From: Psychrobacter sp. NZS113
GTDB taxonomy: Bacteria; Pseudomonadota; Gammaproteobacteria; Pseudomonadales; Moraxellaceae
Length of the DNA stretch: 64,000 bases
Direction: 5' to 3'
Assembly: GCF_015864825.1 (NCBI RefSeq)
Contig: NZ_JADYWL010000006.1
Location: 186,001 to 250,000, forward strand
The notes below the pieces were generated by a model. That model did no database searches. It was not told the origin of the DNA and was given only the letters and a program-made list of their open reading frames with translations. How positions within the stretch are numbered: the first letter of the stretch is position 1; the number at the start of each line of letters is the position of its first letter. Of the stretch, positions 18,046-28,645 are shown piece after piece. The position numbers and the translations under genes are program-made.

Positions 18046-18091
18046 AACCTCACTGAGTACTTAAACCTCAAATTAAGTACTCAGTGAGGTT
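18046..18091. terminator. strong bidirectional terminator after exbD
   Basis: A perfect 19-base stem (18046-18064 with 18073-18091, core CCTCACTGAGTACTTAA) with an 8-base loop is followed by a T-rich run. It separates exbD from the convergent lipoprotein gene. Confidence 0.92.
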
Positions 18092-18137
18092 TTCTTTTTT
18101 ACTAGCGATGCTTTATTTTTATAATAATGTCTAATTT

Positions 18138-18671
18138 TTACCAGCGATGGCCCAGTGGGCGATATCTGCGATCAAAGTGACCATATCCGAAAGGATAAGG
18201 TGAGCGTAAATAGTCCAAATCTTGCTGGCGGATATAATAGTAGCGCCCTTGTGAGTAGGCTTCTTCTAACTTCTCGATACCTTCTAGTGGACAGACCGCT
18301 TGCCACTCGTAACCTTCGCGGCCAAGTTTGTAAGCTGTGAGCTCTGTGCAGTAGTTTCTGAGCCCTTGCTGACGCCCCTGTTCCCACTGTATCCGGTTGG
18401 GCGTGGCACCGCCTATACTTGCACAGCTACCTGCATAGTGTCCGAAATAAGCGCCTGAGCGGCCACGGCTGCCATCTGTATAGCCGACTTCTTGCCAGTT
18501 ACTAGCTTGGCATTGCTGCGGTGTGAGGCTTTGAGTGGTTGCACAGCCTGACAATGTCAGTAACACCGCGCTGATCAGTGATATGGAGATACCGGGTTTG
18601 CTCATGACTTTATTGACCAAATTGTTAGAAATATCGGTAGTCGATGAGTTTCGCTTAATAAGATAATTCAT
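18138..18671 (-). CDS. DUF2799-like lipoprotein
   Basis: A 177-residue secreted protein with lipobox TLSGC, so a mature lipoprotein anchored by that cysteine. The family pattern is W...GY.DG..G, here NWQEVGYTDGSRGRSGAYFGHYAGSC, followed by WEQGRQQGLRNYC and a run with four more cysteines or aromatic residues. This resembles DUF2799, a family of unknown role. The upstream start (18671) has AGG six bases away. The internal Met at 18605 would give a more normal 20-residue signal peptide, so the start is uncertain. It is convergent with exbD and stands alone. Confidence 0.75.
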   Translation of the reverse strand: MNYLIKRNSSTTDISNNLVNKVMSKPGISISLISAVLLTLSGCATTQSLTPQQCQASNWQEVGYTDGSRGRSGAYFGHYAGSCASIGGATPNRIQWEQGRQQGLRNYCTELTAYKLGREGYEWQAVCPLEGIEKLEEAYSQGRYYYIRQQDLDYLRSPYPFGYGHFDRRYRPLGHRW

Positions 18672-18926
18672 AATAAACCTGCGCGCGTTTAAAATTATGG
18701 TTTATCATAGCACTTTTTACGGCCGACCACTTTTTCTATCTTATTATTAGGCTGGCTTTTAGTGCTGCTAAGTATTTGATATATCAATATATATAGTGGT
18801 ATTACTATGGCTTAAATGAGTCGCCGGTAAATGGCTACCAGTTCATGGTGCTTGATTTTTCGTGTTTCGTGCTCATTATAAGCATCTATATAGTATTACT
18901 TAATTCAGTCAAAAGGTCAGACCATC

Positions 18927-19520
18927 ATGGGCATATTTATTGGCGTTATCATTGTACTATTTGTATTAGGGAGTATGATGGCGCTCAAACCGAATGGTAT
19001 CGATCAGCGCTTGGATAAACTGCGCATGACGGCGCGTCGGTTACAGCTCAATCCAAAACTGGTGGCCTGTCCTGATTGGATTAAAGGTAAAGATAACGAG
19101 TATGGCCGTGGCATGATGGGTCAATATTGCTTGGTGCTAGATGACACGCAATTACCGCATACACGTTATCAAGTGATTGATGGACAGTGGCGTCCAGACA
19201 GTAGTTTTGTCGATACGACGAGAGATACGACCAAACTTACTATCCCAAGTGCTATTCGTTCCAATTATGGTCATGCGGATACCACGGTCAAAAAAACCAA
19301 TTTTAGCTTGGATAAAGTACCGCTTGATTTACCAGTCAGTATTGAGCCATTTGTAAAAGGCTTATGGACCAAAGCCAATAGTATTATTATTTATTGGGAA
19401 GATATTGCTTATGTACGTCCATTAAGTAATCCTGCTTATCATCACTCACTGATAGAAAAAGACCTGTTAGCGTTAAAAGAAAATTTGGAAAAATGGGCAA
19501 TAGAAGTGCAGAAAACCTAA
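18927..19520 (+). CDS. conserved hypothetical single-pass membrane protein
   Basis: A 197-residue protein. Residues 3-19 form an N-terminal membrane anchor (IFIGVIIVLFVLGSMMALKP), followed by a basic stretch and a soluble domain. I do not recognise a domain. The pattern resembles Moraxellaceae proteins of unknown function with a cytoplasm-facing body: short arm, then LRMTARRLQLNPKLVACPDWIKG and IYWEDIAYVRP. The ATG at 18927 has AAGG about 10 bases upstream. It lies 307 bases before topA in the same direction. No cotranscription signal was seen. Confidence 0.7.
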   Translation: MGIFIGVIIVLFVLGSMMALKPNGIDQRLDKLRMTARRLQLNPKLVACPDWIKGKDNEYGRGMMGQYCLVLDDTQLPHTRYQVIDGQWRPDSSFVDTTRDTTKLTIPSAIRSNYGHADTTVKKTNFSLDKVPLDLPVSIEPFVKGLWTKANSIIIYWEDIAYVRPLSNPAYHHSLIEKDLLALKENLEKWAIEVQKT

Positions 19521-19827
19521 GCAGGGTAGTAAATAATTTTTTAATCTCCATTAATAACCAATATGCAAGCGCTTTTGATAGACTCCCAGTCATTTTCAGT
19601 TGACAGTTTAGCGCTTAGCAGTGTAACGTCTTTATAACTATATCTTTATATTATGGTTATTGTTTGTTTTATAACTGTTTTTATGAGCAACTATCAGCGC
19701 CATGGTCGAATGTTTAATGCGCCTCAATACAATAATTCGCTGAGCTATTATAACCAATTATTATAAATTGCCATGCCGCTGAATTTATTCTTACTTTTAA
19801 TTTACTTATATTATGGTGTCGTAAAAT
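19521..19827. other. intergenic region before topA
   Basis: About 300 AT-rich bases. No gene, clear terminator or repeat that I can support. It presumably contains the topA promoter. Confidence 0.5.
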
Positions 19828-22497
19828 ATGGCAAAAACCGCAGCCAAAAAAAGTACAGCAACTCCTGCTGACAGCCCAAAGGGTAAGTCTTTGGTGATCG
19901 TAGAATCACCAGCCAAGGCAAAAACCATTAATAAATACCTTGGTGATGACTTTATTGTGCGCTCAAGTATTGGTCACGTTCGTGATTTACCAGTTGGTGC
20001 GAGCAAGAGCGCCAAAAAAGCAGCAACGACCAAAAAAGATGAGAGCCTAAGTAAAGAAGAAAAAACCCAGCAAGCCTTAGTAAGGCGCATGGGTGTAGAC
20101 CCAGAGCACGATTGGGCAGCAGTCTATGAAGTACTGCCAAACAAAACCAAAGTCATCAAAGAGCTAAAAGCGCTAGCCAAAGACGCTGACAAAATCTATC
20201 TCGCAACGGATATGGATAGAGAAGGGGAAGCAATCGCTTGGCATCTAAAAGAAGTCATTGGCGGTGCTGATAGTAAGTATGAGCGCGTGGTCTTTAACGA
20301 GATTACCAAATCTGCTATCCAAAATGCCTTCAAACAACCATCCAAGCTCGATATTGACCGCGTCAATGCTCAACAAGCACGTCGCTTTCTAGATCGTGTG
20401 GTTGGTTTCATGGTGTCGCCACTATTATGGCAAAAAATCGCGCGCGGTCTGTCAGCAGGTCGTGTACAGTCAGTCGCCATGCGTTTAGTAGTTGAGCGTG
20501 AGCATGAGATTCGCGCTTTTATTCCAGAAGAGTACTGGCAGATTCATGCAGACACGCATATTGCCAATAGCAATGCCTCAAAAACTTCAGACGCTGAGCA
20601 AATTGGTATACGCCTAGAAGCGACCAAGCAAGGTGGCAAGACGCTTAAGCTGGTGAATAAAGAGCAGACTGATAAAGTACTAGCCATCCTTAATGCAAAT
20701 GATTTTATCGTCAAAGAACGCGAAGAGAAGCCAACACAGTCACGTCCAAGTGCGCCATTTATTACTTCTACATTGCAACAAGCCGCTAGTACGCGATTGG
20801 GATTCTCTGTTAAGAAAACTATGATTTTGGCGCAGCGTTTATATGAAGCTGGCCATATCACCTATATGCGTACCGATTCGACATTCTTGTCAGGTGATGC
20901 ACTGGCGGCGGTACGTGGTTATATCGAAGACAGCTATGGCACAAAATATGTGCCAGAAAAGCCGAACTTTTATGGTAATAAACAAGGCGCACAAGAGGCG
21001 CATGAGGCCGTTCGACCTTCTAACGTCAATATGAAGTCAACCCAACTTAAAGGGGTTGAGCGTGATGCGATACGTCTATATGAGCTAATCTGGCGTCAGT
21101 TTGTAGCGTGTCAGATGCTACCGGCAAAATACCTGTCAGTAAACTTGTTTGTTGGCGCTGATGATGTCGAGTTAAAGGCCCGTGGTCGTACCATGGTGTT
21201 TGATGGTTTTACGCGTGTTATGCCACCAGCCAAGACCGATGACACGCTATTACCTGATGTTAAAAAAGGCGATAAGCTAACGCTAGATAAACTAGATCCA
21301 AGCCAGCACTTTACCAAGCCAGCACCTCGTTTCACCGAAGCCAGTCTCGTCAAAGAGCTTGAGAAAAAAGGTATCGGTCGTCCATCGACGTATGCTTCTA
21401 TCATCTCGACCATTCAAGATCGCGGCTATGTGAAGCTTGAGAATAAGCGTTTATTTGCCGAAAAAATGGGCGATATCGTTACTGACAGATTGACAGCAAG
21501 TTTTCCAGATTTGATGGATTATACGTTCACTGCCGCATTAGAAGACAAGCTTGATCACGTGGCAGAGGGCGAGCAAGACTGGAAAGACGTGCTAGATAAT
21601 TTCTACGGCGAGTTCAAAACGACTCTAGATCGTGCTAAAGAAAAAGACGGCATGCGTCCAAATGATCCGACCGACGTGCCAGACGTCCATTGTGATCTTT
21701 GCGACCGCCCGATGCAGCTGCGTACTGGCTCGACAGGTGTGTTCTTAGGTTGTACTGGTTATAATTTACCACCGAAAGAGCGCTGTAAAGGCACCAAAAA
21801 CTTAATGCCAGTCGAAGCTTTCGCCAATCTCGATGATGCTGAAGGTGAAGAGGACGAAGCGGCCGAAGTCAAAGATTTGATGGAGAAAAAACGCTGTCCC
21901 AAATGTGGTACAGCGATGAACGGCTATATCGTGGATGGTGGTTTGAAGCTGCATATCTGCGGTAACAACCCTGACTGCGACGGCTATATCCTAGAAGAAG
22001 GTAAGTTCGAAGTGCCGGGCTCAGATGCCCCTACCATCGACTGTAATAAGTGTGATGGACAGATGGAGCTAAAGACGGGACGTTTTGGTCCTTATTTCGC
22101 TTGTCAAAAGTGTGACAATACTCGCAAAGTACTAAAAACGGGCGAAGCAGCACCACCGCGTATGGATCCGATTCACTTACCAGAGCTAAAATCGACCAAG
22201 CATGAAGATTACTTTATCTTGCGTGAAGGCGCAGCAGGGATGTTCTTAGCAGCGTCTAAGTTCCCGAAAGTGCGCGAGACACGTCCGCCAAAGCTGGCTG
22301 AGCTAAGAGAAATCAAAGATAAGATGGAAGACAAGTTCCAGTATCTGTTCGAAGGCCCAGACGAAGATCCTGAGGGTAATGCAACGATATTACGTTGGTC
22401 ACGCAAGAAAAAAGAGCAATATATCGGCTCTGAGAAAAATGGCAAAGCCACCCGTTGGGGTGTGTACTGGCGTAAAGGTGAGTGGGTAGAAGAGTAA
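19828..22497 (+). CDS. topA: DNA topoisomerase I
   Basis: An 889-residue type IA topoisomerase that relaxes negative supercoils. The Toprim domain begins at [18 protein letters not shown] (about residues 22-39), with the acidic motif [13 protein letters not shown] near 130-142. The catalytic tyrosine lies in ITYMRTDST at residue 346. The C-terminal part holds three four-cysteine zinc-finger modules (starting [17 protein letters not shown] and CNKCDGQM) and a basic tail. The Lys/Ala-rich insert [18 protein letters not shown] between the first Toprim strands is slightly long. All catalytic landmarks are intact. The gene is isolated and ends in a strong terminator. Confidence 0.97.
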   Translation: MAKTAAKKSTATPADSPKGKSLVIVESPAKAKTINKYLGDDFIVRSSIGHVRDLPVGASKSAKKAATTKKDESLSKEEKTQQALVRRMGVDPEHDWAAVYEVLPNKTKVIKELKALAKDADKIYLATDMDREGEAIAWHLKEVIGGADSKYERVVFNEITKSAIQNAFKQPSKLDIDRVNAQQARRFLDRVVGFMVSPLLWQKIARGLSAGRVQSVAMRLVVEREHEIRAFIPEEYWQIHADTHIANSNASKTSDAEQIGIRLEATKQGGKTLKLVNKEQTDKVLAILNANDFIVKEREEKPTQSRPSAPFITSTLQQAASTRLGFSVKKTMILAQRLYEAGHITYMRTDSTFLSGDALAAVRGYIEDSYGTKYVPEKPNFYGNKQGAQEAHEAVRPSNVNMKSTQLKGVERDAIRLYELIWRQFVACQMLPAKYLSVNLFVGADDVELKARGRTMVFDGFTRVMPPAKTDDTLLPDVKKGDKLTLDKLDPSQHFTKPAPRFTEASLVKELEKKGIGRPSTYASIISTIQDRGYVKLENKRLFAEKMGDIVTDRLTASFPDLMDYTFTAALEDKLDHVAEGEQDWKDVLDNFYGEFKTTLDRAKEKDGMRPNDPTDVPDVHCDLCDRPMQLRTGSTGVFLGCTGYNLPPKERCKGTKNLMPVEAFANLDDAEGEEDEAAEVKDLMEKKRCPKCGTAMNGYIVDGGLKLHICGNNPDCDGYILEEGKFEVPGSDAPTIDCNKCDGQMELKTGRFGPYFACQKCDNTRKVLKTGEAAPPRMDPIHLPELKSTKHEDYFILREGAAGMFLAASKFPKVRETRPPKLAELREIKDKMEDKFQYLFEGPDEDPEGNATILRWSRKKKEQYIGSEKNGKATRWGVYWRKGEWVEE

Positions 22498-22530
22498 ATC
22501 TCTTTTACCTTTGTCATAAATAGTTTTAAA

Positions 22531-22573
22531 GCATAAAAAAACCTCTTAGATCATCTAAGAGGTTTTTTTATGC
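22531..22573. terminator. perfect 20-bp terminator after topA
   Basis: The arms 22531-22550 and 22554-22573 are exact inverted repeats (core AACCTCTTAGA / TCTAAGAGGTT) with a three-base loop and A/T runs on each side. It serves both topA and the convergent sodC. Confidence 0.93.
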
Positions 22574-22644
22574 TATCCATAATATTTAGCTCTAATGATA
22601 TTCAGTTTCAATAACTTTTAGCTTTAAATATTATTAGTAAGCTA

Positions 22645-23202
22645 TTACATCGTTTCGATGATACCGCAAGCGACGCGATCACCAGCATTACCCGCTGGCT
22701 GACTGGTATAGTCATCTGTACCACCATGTACGATAAATGCTAAACGGTTCACGCTATATTTACCTGCTTCAGCCGCAGATATTTTCTTGTTTACGAAGTT
22801 AATAGTCGCTACACCATTGTCATTGGCCGTTAGGTTAGGTAGGTCGCCAGCATGACCATTCATGTCGTCTGGGTTAGAGTGTGGTTTGTTATCTGGATTG
22901 AAGTGACCACCTGCGGCTTTACCCATATCGGCACAGCTACCTGTTTCATGGATATGCAATGATACAGTCTGACCTGGCTGTAGGTTCATCAGCTTACCGT
23001 ATACTTGTACGCCCTCATCAACTGGACGTAAGAATACTTGGCCAACTTCTTTTTTATCACCATTTACAGTGTGTATGGTTGATTTTAGGGTAGGTTGGCT
23101 CAAAGGATTACCTGTTTGCATCTGACCTTCTACGGTTTGGCAACCAGTCATCGCTAAAGCTGAACCACATAATAGAGCACTTGCAAGCATTGTCTTATTC
23201 AT
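22645..23202 (-). CDS. sodC: Cu/Zn superoxide dismutase, lipoprotein form
   Basis: A 185-residue periplasmic superoxide dismutase. Metal ligands appear in SLHIHETGSC, GGHFNPDNKPHSNPDDMNGHAGDLPN and AFIVHGGTDDY, with the conserved disulfide cysteines in GSC and VACGII. The N-terminus has a lipobox (AMTGC), so it is probably lipid-anchored. The start is set at 23202, because GGAG lies six bases upstream and inside the four-codon extension that a TTG start at 23214 would add. It protects against extracellular or periplasmic superoxide. It is convergent with topA and divergent from nothing close. Confidence 0.95.
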   Translation of the reverse strand: MNKTMLASALLCGSALAMTGCQTVEGQMQTGNPLSQPTLKSTIHTVNGDKKEVGQVFLRPVDEGVQVYGKLMNLQPGQTVSLHIHETGSCADMGKAAGGHFNPDNKPHSNPDDMNGHAGDLPNLTANDNGVATINFVNKKISAAEAGKYSVNRLAFIVHGGTDDYTSQPAGNAGDRVACGIIETM

Positions 23203-23497
23203 TATTTTCTCCAATTGTTTTAGTCATTATTTTTGGTTGTCATGAAAGTTTCGAATATCTATGGTTATTGTTCTACTAAAACTCGTGTCAATATCCGTTA
23301 ACATCGGAGTTAGTATAGCCAAGCTAACCCTATAGTTATTCATCAAATGCGCAACAATCGGTTAATAAATGTAAGTATCGTATGGGTTTGAAAAACAGAC
23401 TTAGCTAAAAGCCTTGTGAGAGTAAACTAATCTGGGTTTGTAAGAAGTGCATATTGAACAATGTATGAATATTCAAAAATGAGCAATTAACATGCAG
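23203..23497. other. sodC upstream region
   Basis: About 300 bases between sodC and the terminator of lon. No gene is supported. It should hold the sodC promoter, but I could not point to a specific regulator site. Confidence 0.45.
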
Positions 23498-23532
23498 AAA
23501 AAAGCCGCCCATCATATGATGAGCGGCTTTTT
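23498..23532. terminator. terminator after lon
   Basis: AAAAAAGCCGCCCATCAT pairs with ATGATGAGCGGCTTTTT with one mismatch. The A run gives U residues on the minus-strand transcript, so it terminates lon. It lies 36 bases past the lon stop. Confidence 0.85.
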
Positions 23533-23568
23533 ATAATCTATCAGATTGAGCTAATAACAGAACACTTA

Positions 23569-26214
23569 TTAACTGTGCAATGCTTTACCTTTAGTTTTAT
23601 CAACCGTTACTTTGGCAGGCTTAATTGGTTTTGGCATACTGACCAACGCAACTTTCAATATCTCTTCAATCGTGGCGACTGGTTGAATGGTTAGGCCTTC
23701 TTTCACGTTATCAGGGATATCAGCCAAATCACGTTCATTGGTCGCTGGAATCAACACATGCTTGATACCACCGCGATGTGCCGCGAGTAGCTTTTCCTTG
23801 AGACCACCGATACGTAGGATTTTCCCGCGTAAAGTAATCTCACCTGTCATCGCAATATCTGGGCGAATCGCAATACCTGTCAACGCAGAGACTAGCGCTG
23901 TGGTCAGTGCACCACCAGCTGATGGGCCGTCTTTTGGCGTAGCGCCTTCAGGCATATGCACATGGACGTCAGTGGTTTTAAACGTCTCATAATCAATGCC
24001 TAAGCTATCACCGCGAGCACGAACCACACTCATGGCTGCGCGAATAGACTCTTTCATGACATCGCCGAGCGAACCTGTAAAGCTAAGCTCGCCTTTACCT
24101 TTCATGGCGACTGCTTCGATGGTTAATAATTCACCACCGACCTGTGTCCAAGCCAGACCAGTGATACGACCAATCTCAGGCTCTTCTTCAGCCAGACCAT
24201 AGTCATATTGATGAACACCAAGATAATCATCGATGTTTTTGTCATCAACCACGATTAGCTCACGCTCTGCTTTTTTCGGAGCACGAGCGCCATGTGTCTC
24301 AACTGAACCGCGAACAACTTTGCGGCAGATTTTATTCACTTCACGCTCGAGATTACGGACACCAGCTTCACGGGTATAGCTACGAACGATACTGTGCAGC
24401 GCTGCTTCGACAATCTCAATCTCGCCTTCTTTGAGACCGTTATTTTTGATCGCTTTTGGCACCAGATACTTCTGTGCGATATTCACTTTTTCTTCTTCGG
24501 TATAACCCGGTAAGCGGATAACTTCCATCCGATCAAGAAGCGCTGCTGGAATGTCCATGCTGTTTGCCGTACAGATAAACATCACTTGCGATAAGTCTAA
24601 GTCCATATCTAAATAATGGTCGTTAAACGTATCGTTCTGTGAAGGATCTAACACTTCAAGCAACGCTGATGCTGGGTCACCGCGGAAGTCTTGCGCCATC
24701 TTATCGATTTCATCCAATAAGAATAGCGGGTTTTTGACTTCGACTTTGGCCAGTGACTGGACGATTTTACCCGGCATCGCACCGATGTAGGTACGGCGAT
24801 GACCACGAATTTCCGCTTCATCACGCACGCCGCCAAGCGCCATACGCACGAACTTACGACCAGTGGCACGTGCAATCGACTCACCCAATGAGGTTTTACC
24901 GACACCAGGAGGACCGACGAGACATAAAATCGGGCCACGGAGTTTTTTCACGCGTGATTGCACGGCGAGATATTCTAAGATGCGGTCTTTTACATCTTGT
25001 AAACCGTAATGGTCTTCGTCTAATACTGTTTTAGCTTTGTCTAAATTGATAGAAACTTTGGTCGTCGCGTTCCACGGCGTGTCCAAAATCCATTCGATAT
25101 AGTTGCGTACGACTGACGATTCACTCGATGCAGGTGGCATCATCTTAAGTTTCTTAAACTCTTGCTCCGCTTTTTTGCGGACATCTTCTGGCAAGTCAGC
25201 ATCTTCTAAGCGCTGTTCAAGCTCGGCGACATCATCATCACCATCGAACGCACCGTCATTCATATCTGACAGCTCGTTTTTGATGGCTTTCATTTTTTCG
25301 TTTAAGAAGTACTCGCGCTGATTTTCTTCCATTTGCTGACGGACAGCTTCTTGGATATCTTGTTCGATATTTTGCTCAGCACTTTGTTTGACCAAGTATT
25401 CGGTCAAGGTATTGATATGCGTTTTGATATCGTCTTTTTCTAAGAACGACTGTTTGATATCAAGATCCATCGACACACGAGTTGAGATGAAGTACACCAA
25501 CTCAAGTAAGTCGTCGATGCGTTTCGCCACACGCGTTAGCTCACGGGCATTACGTAGACGTGCATCAGCATAGCTTTCAAATAGCGTGGTCAGCGCTTGA
25601 ATGGTGTTCTTTTGCTGACTCTCATCCATACTGACATCGAGGTCAGCACGCTCAAATCTCGCCATCAATAGCGTGTCGTGATCTTCTATATTGTCAACGC
25701 GCGCACGATATTGACCTTCGATCAATACCTTTATGCAGTTTTCGTCACTATCATGTGGCATGGTGCTGACGATGCGGCACACCGTACCGTATTGATACAA
25801 GTTGTCTTGATCAATATCTTCGGTCAGCGAGTCTTTTTGCGCTACGACCAGTACTTTATTACCGTACTCAGCCTGTGCCAGTTCAACGGCTTTGACCGAT
25901 GGTGCACGACCGACGAACAAGGCAATTTGCATATGTGGATAGACGACCACATCTCTCAATGCCAATAACGGTAAGTAGGTGTCGTCTTCAACGCTGTCTT
26001 TAGCATCGTCGTCTTCACTAGTGCTGTCTTCGCTATCGTCATCTTTAGCAGTATCTTCGTCTTTTGTAATATCTTCGATACTATCAGACGCTGTCTTTAA
26101 CTCGCTTTCTGAAGCATGACTAGACACAGTGTCTGGCTGGCTATCATCAGCAACAGTAGATGAAACATCGACATCTATGTCGATATTGTCTTGGGCTATT
26201 TTATGTTCACTCAT
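23569..26214 (-). CDS. lon: Lon ATP-dependent protease with an acidic N-terminal extension
   Basis: About 881 residues. The Lon N domain begins at YLPLLALRDVVVYP. The AAA+ module has Walker A GPPGVGKTS at residues 434-442 and DEIDKM Walker B. The protease domain has the catalytic Ser at about 765 (PKDGPSAGGA) and Lys at about 808 (LKEKLLAAH), the expected 43 residues apart. Before the N domain lie about 80 residues dominated by Asp, Glu, Ser and Thr, absent from typical Lon. The start is set at the ATG at 26214, with GAGGAA upstream. An in-frame ATG at 26310 and a GTG at 26316 would add about 30 residues but have closer, weaker AGGTG sites. It degrades damaged and regulatory proteins in the cytoplasm. 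Confidence 0.95.
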   Translation of the reverse strand: MSEHKIAQDNIDIDVDVSSTVADDSQPDTVSSHASESELKTASDSIEDITKDEDTAKDDDSEDSTSEDDDAKDSVEDDTYLPLLALRDVVVYPHMQIALFVGRAPSVKAVELAQAEYGNKVLVVAQKDSLTEDIDQDNLYQYGTVCRIVSTMPHDSDENCIKVLIEGQYRARVDNIEDHDTLLMARFERADLDVSMDESQQKNTIQALTTLFESYADARLRNARELTRVAKRIDDLLELVYFISTRVSMDLDIKQSFLEKDDIKTHINTLTEYLVKQSAEQNIEQDIQEAVRQQMEENQREYFLNEKMKAIKNELSDMNDGAFDGDDDVAELEQRLEDADLPEDVRKKAEQEFKKLKMMPPASSESSVVRNYIEWILDTPWNATTKVSINLDKAKTVLDEDHYGLQDVKDRILEYLAVQSRVKKLRGPILCLVGPPGVGKTSLGESIARATGRKFVRMALGGVRDEAEIRGHRRTYIGAMPGKIVQSLAKVEVKNPLFLLDEIDKMAQDFRGDPASALLEVLDPSQNDTFNDHYLDMDLDLSQVMFICTANSMDIPAALLDRMEVIRLPGYTEEEKVNIAQKYLVPKAIKNNGLKEGEIEIVEAALHSIVRSYTREAGVRNLEREVNKICRKVVRGSVETHGARAPKKAERELIVVDDKNIDDYLGVHQYDYGLAEEEPEIGRITGLAWTQVGGELLTIEAVAMKGKGELSFTGSLGDVMKESIRAAMSVVRARGDSLGIDYETFKTTDVHVHMPEGATPKDGPSAGGALTTALVSALTGIAIRPDIAMTGEITLRGKILRIGGLKEKLLAAHRGGIKHVLIPATNERDLADIPDNVKEGLTIQPVATIEEILKVALVSMPKPIKPAKVTVDKTKGKALHS

Positions 26215-26683
26215 ATATTTTTCCTCGTTCACCAGACTTGTAAAGTCAAGTTCGTGGTTCATGTTTAGATAAATGGTGCTCGCAGATAAAATTGCAAGGC
26301 TTGTACTCATACTCACCTGCTTAACTTTGCAAAATATTTATATCTAACTGAATACAGAGCGTCATACGGTTATCAGTTTTATGCGTCATTGATGAGAATT
26401 AGTATATCGGAAATAGCCATAAAAAAATGGCATAAAGCAGTTATAACGACTGTTTATAGACTACTTATAAATAGCCGCTATCAAATATCTATTGGGTTCT
26501 ACGCATAGGTTTTATAGGCAAAATAAGGTAAACTGTCGCGCGTCTTAAACGGTGTGTTTTTGAGTAGAAATTTTTAGAGACACATTAGAGAAAAAGCATT
26601 TTTGAGACGACGGTGATATCCATACATTATGAGATATCAATAAGTTTACATTGAATTAAAGCAAATAGAATACGAGGCAACAC
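26215..26683. other. divergent region between lon and the antiporter
   Basis: Roughly 470 bases with no supportable gene. It contains the two unused upstream lon starts and is AT-rich. No sigma-32-like box or clear operator was recognised. Confidence 0.45.
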
Positions 26684-28045
26684 ATGGCAATCAATGCGGT
26701 ACTGCTGGCAGTCATCATCATGTTGGGGCTGTCACTTGCGCGAGTGCACGTGGTGCTCAGTTTATTAATTGGTGCGCTGGCTGGTGGACTAATAGCGGGT
26801 CTCGGTATTACTGAGACTTTAGAGGCTTTTCAAGAAGGTATCCGCAATGGTGCAGAGATTGCACTGTCATATGCGTTACTTGGGGCGTTTGCGGTCGCAA
26901 TTGCTCATTCGGGCTTGCCGCAATCACTGGCAGGATCCGTCATCAAGCGCATTGATGCAGGCGGCACTAGTGGCATGATTAAGTACATGCTGTTTGCAGG
27001 CCTCATTACCATGAGCTGCTTTAGCCAAAACTTAATCCCTATTCATATCGCCTTTATTCCTTTATTGGTACCGCCACTGTTACTAGCATTCAATCGTATG
27101 CACATTGATAGACGACTGATTGCGTGTTTGATTACTTTTGGTCTGGTCACTACCTACATGTTTATCCCATATGGTTTTGGTGATATTTACCTCAATCAAA
27201 TCATGCTCAAAAACGTGGGTGAGGCGGGGATTGATATTACTGATATCTCTGTCACTAAAGCGATGGCGATACCAGCCCTAGGCATGTTTATTGGTTTGCT
27301 GATTGCTGTTTTTATCAGTTATCGCAAGCCACGCGCGTATCAACAAGTTGCCATAGATAAAGAGGCACATGATGCGGTCGTAGAGGGTGATGCATTGAGC
27401 AAAACGGCGGCTGATGCACAGTCGCAAAGCAAGCTAAAGACGCTAGTTGCACTGGCAGCGATTGTGACTGCTTTTGTCGTACAACTTTATACCGACTCGC
27501 TATTACTAGGTTCAATGTTTGGTTTTGGTGTCTTTATGGCTACCGGCGTGGTCAAGTGGCGTGAAGCCGATTCGGTCTTTAATGACGGTATCAAGTTGAT
27601 GGCGATGATTGGTTTTATCATGATTACTGCGCAAGGGTTTGCGGAAGTCATGAAAGTAACTGAGCAGATTCAGCCATTGGTCGATGGGGCAGCTTCACTG
27701 TTCGCTGGTAATAAAGCAATCGCTGCATTTACTATGTTATTGGTTGGCCTGATTGTGACCATGGGAATTGGCTCATCATTCTCGACGATTCCTATTTTGG
27801 CCGCGATTTATGTACCGCTATGTATCTCGTTAGGGTTCTCTCCATTGGCGACTGTGGCGATTATCGGTACGGCTGGCGCGTTGGGTGATGCAGGTTCTCC
27901 TGCGTCAGACTCGACTCTAGGGCCAACGTCTGGTCTAAACATTGATGGACAGCATGACCATATCAAAGACAGTGTGGTGCCAACCTTTATTCACTATAAT
28001 ATTCCGTTATTGATATTTGGTTGGATAGCGGCGATGGTGCTTTAA
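26684..28045 (+). CDS. YuiF/NhaC-type Na+/H+ antiporter family protein
   Basis: A 453-residue inner membrane protein with about 11-12 helices. It has the family patterns SLARVHVVLSLLIGALAGGLIAGLG at the N-terminus, MSCFSQNLIPIHIAFIPLLVPPLL, and GTAGALGDAGSPASDSTLGPTSGLN at the C-terminus. This group (COG2056) is variously described as Na+/H+ antiporters or as histidine transporters, so substrate is open. The ATG at 26684 has GAGG upstream. The gene stands alone, with a terminator just after the stop. Confidence 0.85.
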   Translation: MAINAVLLAVIIMLGLSLARVHVVLSLLIGALAGGLIAGLGITETLEAFQEGIRNGAEIALSYALLGAFAVAIAHSGLPQSLAGSVIKRIDAGGTSGMIKYMLFAGLITMSCFSQNLIPIHIAFIPLLVPPLLLAFNRMHIDRRLIACLITFGLVTTYMFIPYGFGDIYLNQIMLKNVGEAGIDITDISVTKAMAIPALGMFIGLLIAVFISYRKPRAYQQVAIDKEAHDAVVEGDALSKTAADAQSQSKLKTLVALAAIVTAFVVQLYTDSLLLGSMFGFGVFMATGVVKWREADSVFNDGIKLMAMIGFIMITAQGFAEVMKVTEQIQPLVDGAASLFAGNKAIAAFTMLLVGLIVTMGIGSSFSTIPILAAIYVPLCISLGFSPLATVAIIGTAGALGDAGSPASDSTLGPTSGLNIDGQHDHIKDSVVPTFIHYNIPLLIFGWIAAMVL

Positions 28046-28075
28046 TCAATAATGCGAACTATTATAATAGACATG

Positions 28076-28113
28076 AAAAAGGCAAGTGATTTTATAATCA
28101 TTCGCCTTTTTTT
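28076..28113 (+). terminator. terminator after the antiporter
   Basis: AAAAAGGC-AGTGATT pairs with AATCATT-CGCCTTTTT around a short loop, followed by a long T run. It also faces the convergent minus-strand gene. Confidence 0.8.
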
Positions 28114-28186
28114 ATAGTTTGGTTGTTAGTTAGCAAAAATTGGATATTTAAATCATTTTTAAATACCTGTTACTATGCCATCAAAC

Positions 28187-28636
28187 TTATTTTCTACCAA
28201 AAAATCGGCGCAAAAGAAACAAGCAAGCCTGACAAAAGCAAATAACTAAAAACAGTAAAAATGATAAGAAAGTCCAAAAAATCATACAGCCTAGTGACGG
28301 CGGTGCATGCATTGCCACCATACCGAAGCAAAGCAAAAATAACGTGGTAATAACCAGCATGGTAAAAAACTTCCACCGGCTACGCATGTATACGTCGATA
28401 GTGACGAGAAAGCTCAAATGAAAAAGCATCGCAACCACCAATATGACGACGAGCTCTATATCATACGAATGCGGCTCAGGAGCATCAAGCATCTCTAGCG
28501 CATAAGGATTTGGCTCAAAACCTAAAGTAATAATAAGACCGACAAACAAAGCCCATAAAATAGCGAAAACTATTCGTAGTTTCTGCGCTTTAAAGTAGCT
28601 AGCAACTGTCCTCATAGAAATTTTTTTTGTGCTCAT
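28187..28636 (-). CDS. hypothetical membrane protein, four helices
   Basis: A 149-residue protein I do not recognise. Four hydrophobic segments: FAILWALFVGLIITLGF, VVILVVAMLFHLSFLVTI, FFTMLVITTLFLLCFGMVAM and MIFWTFLSFLLFLVICFCQACLFLL. It ends in basic RRFFGRK. It starts only ten bases after the stop of a degenerate remnant of the gene at 29974-30231, and its ribosome site would overlap that remnant. An alternative start is the Met at residue 8. Nothing in the sequence indicates function. Confidence 0.6.
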   Translation of the reverse strand: MSTKKISMRTVASYFKAQKLRIVFAILWALFVGLIITLGFEPNPYALEMLDAPEPHSYDIELVVILVVAMLFHLSFLVTIDVYMRSRWKFFTMLVITTLFLLCFGMVAMHAPPSLGCMIFWTFLSFLLFLVICFCQACLFLLRRFFGRK

Positions 28637-28645
28637 GTGTCATGC

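Noticed and set aside
24753-25034. Plus-strand frame within lon
   Set aside because: Antisense shadow of the AAA+ domain of lon with no independent support.
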